Source: Priapulus caudatus | Lineage: Eukaryota > Priapulida > Priapulimorpha > Priapulimorphida > Priapulidae | DNA: 22,184 nt | Assembly: GCF_000485595.1 (NCBI RefSeq) | Contig: NW_014577397.1 | Location: 24,596 to 46,779 of the forward strand | Reading direction: 5' to 3' | In this document: piece after piece, positions 9,598 to 16,850 of the stretch | Numbering within the stretch: the first letter of the stretch is position 1 | How the letters are laid out: each line of letters begins with the position of its first letter | Translations under genes and position numbers: made by a program | Notes under the pieces: model-generated | Database searches by the model: none | What the model saw: the letters and a program-made list of their open reading frames with translations, nothing else | Told to the model about the DNA's origin: nothing

Positions 9598-9612
9598 CTA
9601 TAAATACATACA

Positions 9613-9707
9613 CAGGCCCGTAGCCAGCTTTATATTGGGGGGGATTCGTTTTTCAATGTTGGCAATTTGCTCGGCAGGGGTGTGTACAGGATTTGTACCA
9701 GGGGGGG

Positions 9708-9712
<5 letters not shown>
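9613..9712 (+). mobile_element. Transposon left end, CAGGCCCGTAGCCAG type
   Basis: Starts with CAGGCCCGTAGCCAG, then a run of seven Gs and ATTCG. The same 15-mer followed by a G run and TTCG begins at 14176 on the opposite strand. Downstream boundary is uncertain; it fades into an AC/AT microsatellite. CATACA precedes this end and also follows the 14176 end. Confidence 0.5.
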
Positions 9713-9743
<31 letters not shown>

Positions 9744-9744
9744 G
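9708..9744. repeat. (AC)n(AT)n microsatellite
   Basis: An AC dinucleotide run changes into a short AT run. It is short and uninterrupted. Confidence 0.9.
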
Positions 9745-9841
9745 GGTGGGTACGCGCGCACATATATACGTTGGCACGCAGGTGAGGCGATGAATAAAAT
9801 TACGCTGGTCGCGTATTTGGTATTGCGTTAATTTATAATAA

Positions 9842-10386
9842 TGTAGCGACCAATATTATACGCAAGGGCATATTCGAACTATATAACTACTAAACGTATT
9901 TTATTAATAATGGACGCGATAACGGCAGCGTACGCGAACGCGGAACGCGAGCGAACCGCAACCACGGGTGTTGATGTCTAAAGTCGAGCCGCACCCTCGC
10001 GCGGCCATAGGTGCGAAATGTGTTGATGAGCGGCCGCACGCTGCCGGTTACGACGCGAGGTGCCTTGTATAGCGGCATTGTGCGCAGGACACCCCACGTA
10101 TGTCGTACGCGCAACAGTTGTGGTAACAGCTTGCGGGAGAAATAACGGAACTAACGGCGCGCGCGCGAAGGGTCGAGGGGGGATGAAGGAAGCATAAATA
10201 AGGCTTCCGCGCGCACGCCAGGACGGAGCCCGAGCACTCGTCACTGTGGGCCCACGTTCAACGTTACAGGAAATAAAGACGTATCGTACTCTCTACTTTT
10301 GCTCTTCGCCTTTCATTATTCGTTCTCTTGGCTATTCTCCTACCTTTTCCCTTACACCCCTGTGTAGTGTCACGCAATGCGCTACA
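9842..10386 (+). mobile_element. Probable solo LTR, 545 bp
   Basis: Begins TGTAGCG and ends CGCTACA, a 7 bp terminal inverted repeat of the TG...CA type. Inside, in the order expected of an LTR, are a GC-rich U3-like part, a TATA-like box (CATAAATAAGG, 10193-10203), and a polyadenylation signal AATAAA (10272-10277) about 75 bp downstream, followed by a U5-like tail. Flanking tetranucleotides are ATAA and ATAC, a near match to a short target duplication. There is no primer-binding site after the right end or polypurine tract before the left end, so it looks like a solo LTR. No open frame inside is coding. Confidence 0.55.
10193..10203 (+). promoter_or_regulatory. TATA-like box of the putative LTR
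   Basis: CATAAATAAGG sits in GC-rich sequence about 70 bases before an AATAAA signal. The spacing fits an LTR promoter with a short R region. Confidence 0.4.
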
Positions 10387-10389
10387 ATA

Positions 10390-10793
10390 CAACGTAATAC
10401 AGCATATTAATAGAAAGCTAAGAAATAATAAGAAAACGACAAATATTATGTGCTGTTCAATTCTATTGAATTTTAATGGCACCCTCGTAAATAAAGAATT
10501 GTTGTGATCAGAATTATAAAGCTTTACATATAGTTACTATCTTCCTCAAACGCACCTTATGAATTTATACATTTTTGGGGCCCACTCAAGCCCTCATCCC
10601 GCCCCGTCATTTGGTCCCGTGCGACAGCTACTCCTTTCAAAATCAGGGATCTGTGACTGAGCAAGGAATGAGAATTCCCCACTAATCCGCGGGTCTCATG
10701 CTTTCATTTTACGTCACCAATGTCATTCTTGACATCAGTGCAAACTCGTGAAAAATGTTGGCGGACGAAGTAGAAGAGAGTGAGCACATACAC
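10390..10793. other. 3' flank of the sulfotransferase gene
   Basis: On the minus strand this is the region downstream of the sulfotransferase stop. It is AT-rich near 10440-10580 and could contain 3' UTR. A weak ATTAAA-type signal (TTTAAT on plus, near 10472) is the only candidate for polyadenylation. Nothing else was recognised. Confidence 0.35.
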
Positions 10794-11672
10794 TCACAGA
10801 TGTCCACCACTCATAGGTATAATGTCGTTATACTGAAACAGTTTGAAATCCTGCTCGTAGAGGCGACGCAGCCTGGCCACCTCCTCCTCGTTCAGCTGGC
10901 TGTAGTAGTGTGCCAACTGCGACCTGGTCGACGGCCCGTCCCGAGCTGTCGGGAACTCGAACAGACCGCTAGCGTTCATCCGCCTCAGCGTATACTCGGT
11001 GTCCGCCATCAGAGTCTCGTGATGTGCGATGACGTTATAACGCACGGTGCACGGGTGGCAGCGGTCCGTGATGGGCATCCAGTGCGGGTTCATCGAACCG
11101 TCGGACAACAGCGAGAGCGGGTCGGCGCGGCGCGTGCGCGGGTCCGTCACGTAGCGCACGAAGGCGGCGAACGTCACGTTGGCGCCGCCGTCGCTCCTCA
11201 GCGTGACGTCACCGCGACCGTAGCGCTTGGCGACGGAGCGTTGAAACGGCGGATAGAGCTGGGCGAACGGCCCGTTGAATTCACTAGCGGGTTTTACGAA
11301 CCAAAAGTAGGCGGAGAGCACGCGCTCGTACGGGTCGCGTGCGACGAGCAACTTGGTGTAGTCGCGTAGCAGCTGCTGCCGTCGCCGCGGCTCGAACGAA
11401 GTGAACGTGCGGAAGCCGTGCGTGTCGTGTACATTGGTGGCCGACGTGGTACCGACGGCGTCGCTGCGCAGAGCTATGAGCAAGCGCAACCAGCTGGTGG
11501 AGCCGGCACGCGGGACGACGCAGTACAGCAGACGGTGCTTATCATCGACGATCACATGCTGTCCGGGCGGCATCTTGGTGTCGCCTCGGCCGCCGCTGGC
11601 GGCATAGGTTTCACAACCTGCCGCCAGCGCCATTTGGCGTTGCCGATAGACATTTTCCTCGTCGCCGAATAC
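10794..11672 (-). CDS. Golgi carbohydrate sulfotransferase (CHST family), terminal exon
   Basis: Transfers sulfate from PAPS to sugar residues of glycoproteins or proteoglycans in the Golgi lumen. The frame shows the hallmarks of the sulfotransferase-2 family (HNK-1ST, GalNAc-4-ST, chondroitin and dermatan 4-ST). Counting from an upstream ATG at 11717, these are the 5'-phosphosulfate loop LYCVVPRAGSTSWLRLL (64-80), the 3'-phosphate site VARDPYERVLSAYFWF (125-140), the late HWMPITDRCHPC...Y block (212-227), HHETLMADTEY (232-242) and the C-terminal YYSQLNEEEVARLRRLY...DFKLFQYN. NVT and NAS are possible N-glycosylation sites. No membrane anchor is encoded here. A pyrimidine-rich tract and ATTCAG precede GTATTCGGC, so the exon most likely starts at 11672 in phase 0, with the anchor in an unseen upstream exon. 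GC-rich codon use contrasts with the AT-rich flanks. The exact sugar specificity cannot be read from sequence. Confidence 0.88.
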   Translation of the reverse strand, partial: VFGDEENVYRQRQMALAAGCETYAASGGRGDTKMPPGQHVIVDDKHRLLYCVVPRAGSTSWLRLLIALRSDAVGTTSATNVHDTHGFRTFTSFEPRRRQQLLRDYTKLLVARDPYERVLSAYFWFVKPASEFNGPFAQLYPPFQRSVAKRYGRGDVTLRSDGGANVTFAAFVRYVTDPRTRRADPLSLLSDGSMNPHWMPITDRCHPCTVRYNVIAHHETLMADTEYTLRRMNASGLFEFPTARDGPSTRSQLAHYYSQLNEEEVARLRRLYEQDFKLFQYNDIIPMSGGHL

Positions 11673-11856
11673 CTGAATGAATAATTTGGCGAAATAGAGC
11701 AGAGGCAGAGGCGGCATAACGTGTCGCTCACATCTATATGTATTTATATGCTCGCATGTAGCTAACCCGCGCGATGCACTGCCTGTGATGCGTATTATTC
11801 GTTGTGTTGCACGTGGGCGAGATTCTACCTACATTGTTGCTCTCATAGAAATATAT

Positions 11857-11864
11857 AATATATA

Positions 11865-11952
<88 letters not shown>

Positions 11953-12091
11953 GCGTGTGCGTGTGCGTGCGTGCATGTGTGTGTGTGTGTGTGTGTATGT
12001 CTGTGTGTGTGTGTGCGTGCGTTCGTTCGTGCGTGCGTGCGTGCGTGTGCGTGCGTGCGTGTGTGTGCGTGCGTGTGTGTGCGTGTACGTG
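11857..12091. repeat. (AT)n(GT)n(GTGC)n compound microsatellite
   Basis: An AT run (to 11879) passes into about 70 bases of pure GT, then GTGC/CGTG variants. It lies just upstream of the sulfotransferase exon, presumably in its intron. Six overlapping open frames here are repeat artefacts. Confidence 0.95.
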
Positions 12092-12099
12092 AATTGAAG

Positions 12100-12597
12100 G
12101 ATATCTATGGTTGCACCAACCGCGTGAACATATAGCCACAAGAGCGTTGATACATAGATGAGCATCGATGCTCATATATATCTATGACAATCTTGTAGAT
12201 AAGTCGCGCATTAGAATGAGGATTATGAGCTTGGGTGCACACAATAGTTATACGATTATCAATAATCGTGAAATTAGTCGCAGGTTGTGACCATTAGTCC
12301 GCAATTGTGGCAATAGCAAATTGTGACCCTTAGTCGCAGGTTTTCCTCTCTGCCATCGATGGTTATATGTGGTATGAGGCTTATAAAATTCTTACGGAAT
12401 CTACTGCCTGGCTCGGCACTGTTGAATAAGCTTTGTGCTGCGGCGGTGTCACTGACACCAGAGGTCCCTGCTGTAGCGATGTTCGCAGGTTCTTTGCAGC
12501 GTTGTATCGTTCCTGGATGCCGGTGCGTTCTAGAGTAGAAGCAAACTGCATGCAGCGCCCCCTTCGTACAACTCAGCTCATGCTCACGCTCAGGTGA
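12100..12597. other. Short palindromes and TTAGTCGCAGGTT repeats, no gene
   Basis: Contains a 16 bp perfect palindrome TGAGCATCGATGCTCA (about 12159-12174), an 8 bp hairpin ACGATTATCAATAATCGT near 12252, and repeated TTAGTCGCAGGTT/TTGTGACC segments at about 12275-12340. The open frame 12323-12538 (plus) shows no recognisable family. Confidence 0.5.
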
Positions 12598-12605
12598 ATT
12601 GAGCC

Positions 12606-12658
12606 CACTGATCTCTATTATACTATTTATTATATTATTAGTATAACAGAGATCAGTG
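12606..12658. mobile_element. 53 bp palindrome with 8 bp ATTGAGCC duplication
   Basis: The left arm CACTGATCTCTATTATACTA and the right arm are reverse complements over 20 bp with one mismatch, around a 13-base AT loop. ATTGAGCC stands directly outside both ends (12598-12605 and 12659-12666). It starts with CA and ends with TG, like the palindrome at 9555. It is again essentially arms and loop only. Confidence 0.78.
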
Positions 12659-12669
12659 ATTGAGCCAGA

Positions 12670-13220
12670 GCGAGAGCGCCATCTGTCGTGGAGTTTGGAG
12701 TAGAACCAAGATGGTATCTGATCATCATGGGGACGCGCACGTCGCTGCGTGACGTCACGTTAAACATAGATAAGTGGTTAAAGTGATTACGTCACGGTAA
12801 ATAGTAAAAATGAAAAAAACATTTCCACTTTTTCACAAAATATAAGTAATTCTGTTCACTTTTTATGGTTAAATTGCTGCATGATACCTCCTATTTTACT
12901 ATATTGTTCGACGTGAACATACACTCGTGACTCATACATAGCCCATAGCAAGCAATTAATGTCAGGAACACAATATCAAATCGTCTAGGTTTTTTGGATT
13001 TTTAACTAGTTGAGAAACAATCTTATCAGGTAAGAATTTGACGATACGTTTAGTCCCGTTAGTTCTTACTTATAATGTAAAAAAATGGCAACAAACATTT
13101 TACAAATTTTACCATAGAAAATTCGTGACGTAGTCAATTTAACACAGATGGCTACCGCGCATGTAATTTTAAGTAGTACTTATATCTCTAGGGACTATTA
13201 TAGCGTTTATTCGGATACCT
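12670..13220. other. Intergenic or intronic AT-rich DNA, nothing recognised
   Basis: No open frame of note, no tandem repeat and no clear inverted repeat. If the sulfotransferase gene has upstream exons they should lie in this direction, but no exon with a membrane anchor was recognised. Confidence 0.4.
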
Positions 13221-13230
13221 AGTTCTAAGC

Positions 13231-13316
13231 TAGCTCTAGTACTATAGCCCGCTTACATTAACTGCCGCTGGCGCAGCGGGCCGCCAGCGGCAACGCGGGC
13301 TATAGTACTAGAGTTA
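13231..13316. mobile_element. 86 bp MITE with nested hairpin and near-exact 9 bp duplication
   Basis: Ends are TAGCTCTAGTACTATAGC... and its inverse starting TAACTCTAGTACTATAGC, 22 bp with one mismatch. Inside is a second stem, TGCCGCTGGCG with CGCCAGCGGCA. Flanks are GTTCTAAGC (13222-13230) and GTTCAAAGC (13317-13325), an 8-of-9 match. A 9 bp duplication would suggest a Mutator-type origin. A truncated relative lies at 9481. Confidence 0.65.
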
Positions 13317-13645
13317 GTTCAAAGCATATAAAAATCGACTGAGACATATACGAAAGGCAATCATATCACCAGTTTGATTCACTCAGGAGATTTTCAAAAC
13401 ATCAAGAGCAGAACTAGGAAATCCTCAGCCAACTCGGAGCCAACTCCTACTTTCCTGATCTCAGGAAAGTGTCTGTGCTCCGATAGTCGGAACCTTAGAT
13501 TGGACACCATAGCTTATGTACACGCGTGTACCGAGTTTCGGGGGGCCTGCGTTACCGGTTTATCAAACATTTCAACAGTTTTTATGAACTATGCTAGTGT
13601 AGTGGCCCTAGGGGTGGCCACAATGGAGTTTCACACGCGCTGCGG

Positions 13646-14100
13646 TTAGCACGTGTAATTTATTTGTGTCGACTTTAGCTTTGACTTCTTACTTTTATTT
13701 TCTTTAGGCTGCATCTCCAGTTGTTCGCCGTCAGTTTCCATATCTCCAGATCTTTTATTTATTTGATCGAAATTGAAGTGACTAAGTCGTGCTTTACCTC
13801 TCTCCGCCTTGTGATGGACCAGGTCACCGACCCTATGCCTGGTTCTTCCTAGTTTAATGATTGTTGATTTGGTATTTGGCATTTGGTATAGGTATTAGTT
13901 GGCATTTGGTATAGTGTAGATTTCTTTATATCGTTGTCACGCAGTCTCTGCGGACAAGCGCTCTTGCATATGTCCGTTCCTTCTGCAGTAATAACACTCA
14001 ATGTTTCTCATTGGCGCCATGTCCTGCTGTGACCTTGCCATTCCTCTCATAGGTAGGTATGGTGTGCCTTGACCTGACCCTTGACGGACATGCGGCCCCG
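13646..14100 (-). pseudogene. Retroelement Gag remnant with a CCHC-type zinc knuckle
   Basis: On the minus strand a frame ending at 13937 contains ECYYCRRNGHMQERL, matching the Cys-X2-Cys-X4-His spacing of retroelement Gag zinc knuckles, but the last Cys of the motif is missing. The open frame stops nine codons after the motif His. A second frame (13646-13882) encodes a lysine-rich, hydrophilic peptide with no recognised domain that may be a further degraded part. No reverse transcriptase or LTR pair is visible nearby, so it is an old fragment. The upstream part of the first frame belongs to a transposon end (14176). Confidence 0.35.
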
Positions 14101-14104
14101 TTAT

Positions 14105-14176
14105 TGCGCGCAGCGCAAGCGCGCGGCCTGCCGCGCCCCCACAACACCCCCCGAACCCCCCCTGGCTACGGGCCTG
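14105..14176 (-). mobile_element. Transposon end, CAGGCCCGTAGCCAG type
   Basis: Reading inward from 14176 on the minus strand: CAGGCCCGTAGCCAGG, then G runs with TTCGGGGGG. It matches the end at 9613 in the opposite orientation. CATACA follows at 14177-14182 and precedes the 9613 end at 9607-9612. Confidence 0.5.
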
Positions 14177-14189
14177 CATACATCGTCCA

Positions 14190-14580
14190 TATAATAGTTA
14201 GTACACGTTCCTACCGGTCATAGCATAGCGTATGCGGCGGGAGTGGGCGGGGTCTATTTTTATCCTCCAATCACAGGTCGGAGCAATTCCTCTGTTTAGA
14301 CGCATGTTATGTAACCGGTCTATAATTCTACTCGTCGTTGGTCATACGGGTTGGCCAAAATCGTTTTATCAACGTTCACTAAATGTTGATACAGTAGTAA
14401 CGTTACATGTCGGTTCTTAACAAACGTTTGCCAAAAACCTTTTGTAAACCACTACGTAACATTTAAAATTAGGTTCTGAAATGGTTCTATAAAAACGTTG
14501 AAAACTAATGTTGATTTACTGTTCGCAGGACGGTATATGTTTAGGTTCGTTTACTAAATTATCATTTAACATTTTTTGTA
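14190..14580. other. Intergenic DNA, nothing recognised
   Basis: The open frame 14232-14420 (plus) has no family resemblance. Repeated AACGTT-type words (near 14370, 14404, 14425 and 14497) give the segment 14360-14510 a loosely repetitive look, but no clear unit. Confidence 0.35.
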
Positions 14581-14586
14581 GTAATT

Positions 14587-14867
14587 CAGGGCCGTTACTA
14601 AGGCTGAGAAAAATCCTAGGGGGTGGGGGCAGTGCCGGATCCAGGATTTCAAGGAGGGGGTGAGAACCACGTGGGGGGTCTGGGGGTCCCACAGAAAATT
14701 TTGAAAATGTAGATAGCAGGAGATGGTATTTGAGGCACTTTTGAGTGCATGTACAGCCTTCATTCTGACTACGACAATTCTCTTTTAGTAGAACAATTAA
14801 TTTTGCTCCAAAATCTAGGGGGCAGCTGCCCTCCTTGCCCCCCCCCCCCCCGCAGGCTACGGCCCTG
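14587..14867. mobile_element. 281 bp MITE with 5 bp TAATT target duplication
   Basis: The left end CAGGGCCGTTACTAAGGCTGA and the right end (inward on minus) CAGGGCCGTAGCCTGC are related inverted ends. TAATT lies outside both (14582-14586 and 14868-14872). It shares with the 7419 element the segment TTTTGCTCCAAAAT and GGGGGCAGCTGCCC before the right end, so both belong to one family. The interior also has CAGTGCCGGATCCAGGA. The minus-strand open frame 14516-14911 across it is not a gene. Confidence 0.8.
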
Positions 14868-15012
14868 TAATTACGTTGGTCGATCAAAAATGCTGTATAT
14901 GAAAATTTCATTATAGTAGTATTTTTTTAGTATCTAGCATGAAATGATTACCAACTCTAAATAGCGTTTTTTTTTAAACGTGTACTATAGCCATGCATTT
15001 GTTTAACGCTTT

Positions 15013-15340
15013 ATAAGTATCGTGCCTGCGTGTGTGTGCGCGTGCGTGCCTGCCTGCGTGTGCACACGTGCCTGCGGGCGTAGGACCAACCATAGGGCGT
15101 AGGGCGTAGGAACGGTAATCATGTTATTGTATACAGTTGCCGCCGGCTTATTATCGTTACAGCAGGGACCAGGGCAGTGTGTACCGTGTACGCACGAAAT
15201 GGAATGATTCAGACGAAATTGTATTCTTTGTGAATACCCCCTAAATGCTCATGTGTGCGTACGAACGTGCGTACGCACGATATTGTGCGTACGAACTGTT
15301 CTTGAATCCGGCCCAGTGTGATAGCGGGCCGGACAGAATT
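15013..15340. repeat. GTGC-rich tract and short inverted repeats
   Basis: GTGTGTGCGCGTGCGTGCC-type sequence at 15026-15065, then GTGCGTACGAAC in both orientations around 15256-15296. A hairpin with TCCGGCCC/GGGCCGGA arms and an 11-base loop lies at about 15306-15332. No gene was recognised. Confidence 0.5.
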
Positions 15341-15736
15341 ATAATGGCAGGCAGGGTCAGGACCGCCTGGCCGCACGTTGCTGACCACAAAGCTAGACTA
15401 TTCGCAATATATATATACGTTTCTGTCGGAAAGAGCACGAACTATTATACTGTTTTTGCTGAAATCGTTGCAATGTAAAATGACGCCATTTTGGGACCGA
15501 TGACCTCTAACACCTAAAAACTTGCACGATTACCCAACCGATATATGGATTTTTCTCGCTCTTTTTGACAATATCAGTGTAAAATTATTATAATTATAAG
15601 ATATCTGAGTTATCTATATTATTTCGAAGGACTATTATTATATGCTCATTACATTGGATTAAATAAGTTTCATCGTGCAGTATTACAAGTGCAATTAACA
15701 AAATGCTTGTGGTCAATGAGCATTAATTGTAAACAA

Positions 15737-15930
15737 CCTGCTTGTGTGTGCGCGCGTGTGTGCGAGTTTGTCCGTGTGTATGTGTGTATGTGCAGAGACG
15801 TGTGTGTGCGTTTGTGTGTGTGTACGCGCGCGCGCGCGCGTGTGTGTGTGCGTGTATGCTCGCGTGCGTGCGTGAGCGCGTTTGTGTACACGCAAGCGAG
15901 CGAGCGAGCGTGAGTACATGTGTGCGCGCG
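15737..15930. repeat. GT/CG-rich microsatellite
   Basis: Degenerate GTGTGTGC, (CG)n and GCGA-type repeats. Overlapping open frames on both strands are artefacts of the repeat. Confidence 0.9.
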
Positions 15931-16721
15931 TCTAGGAATTCAAAGGACAAAGGAAAAGGACAAATCAGAATGTTACCAGAAATCAGAAAGCAGAAAGAAA
16001 CTAGAGATAGATACCCACTGAGCAATATCGTGTGCCAGTTCTTGAATTGGAATCCCCAAGAAAAGGGAATCAGCTGAATAAAGAAACAGGAATGAGGTCC
16101 ATCGAACACGGAAACTGGAACCAAATGGGAAGGATTTAAACCAATATCACATGCATTATTGAAAATAACAAATATCTGCACCCGTGTAAATTCCTTACAA
16201 TTTAATTGTGGTATTGGCATAATATTTGATTTTATCTATATTTCAAGCCATGGTTTAGATTATTTAGACATTTTTAAGTTTCTCATAACTTTTTTTTATT
16301 TCCTATATAATAACAATTTGAACATTTTGTTAAGAATGCCAGTTTTTCTGAAATAGCGGGGCAAGTAGTTTACACATTGAATAAAGCAATATTATATACA
16401 TACAATATCCAAGCAAAATGTACTTCAGGCTCAAGGAAATAATGAATGCCTGCATCAGCTAACTGTAGTTTGAGTATGATTCCTACAACACTGGCACACA
16501 CAAGCTCCTCACTTCTTCCCTCACTCTTAGTTTCCTTTACTTATTGATATCGGTCAGATTCCTACAACTGACTAGTTGGAACAAGCTTCCTTTAGCTAAT
16601 TAGCTGGAATAAATTTTCCTTCAAGTGTTAGGTTGAAGTGAAATATTTCATCAGCTGTCTACCAAAACTGAGTTTCCCTAAGTAGCTTGGGTAAGCTAGG
16701 GTGACAGAGAAGCCAGTAAGT
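15931..16721. other. Region downstream of the rotatin-like gene, likely 3' UTR in part
   Basis: On the minus strand this follows the gene's stop codon. A polyadenylation signal candidate (TTTATT on plus, AATAAA on minus) is at 16295-16300, about 420 bases after the stop. The open frame 16159-16356 (plus) is AT-rich and unrecognised. Confidence 0.4.
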
Positions 16722-16850
16722 TTACTTCAACAGTAGGCCTATGAGTATCTGTAGGTCTCTAGCAAGTTCAGTGTCTCTTTGTTCGGGCTGCAGATCCTCC
16801 ATGAACTTTTGTAGCCGTTGAAGAACTGTCCCTTTGAGTATAAATTTACC
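16722..16850 (-). CDS. RTTN: RTTN-like terminal exon
   Basis: Acceptor TTTGTTACAG, 42 codons then TAA at 16724-16722. Encodes GKFILKGTVLQRLQKFMEDL, a charged helix (PEQRDTELARDLQ) and a hydrophobic tail ILIGLLLK. It is in phase with the preceding exon. Confidence 0.7.
   Translation of the reverse strand, partial: GKFILKGTVLQRLQKFMEDLQPEQRDTELARDLQILIGLLLK

Noticed and set aside
10755-11369. 204-codon open frame on the plus strand
   Set aside because: It lies wholly antisense to the sulfotransferase exon, whose GC-rich third positions keep the opposite strand open. No family features.
11843-12175. Overlapping Cys/Val and His/Thr repeat open frames
   Set aside because: Translations of a GT microsatellite in several frames and both strands.
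14516-14911. 131-codon minus-strand open frame
   Set aside because: It runs through a MITE with defined ends and target duplications; the peptide has no family features.
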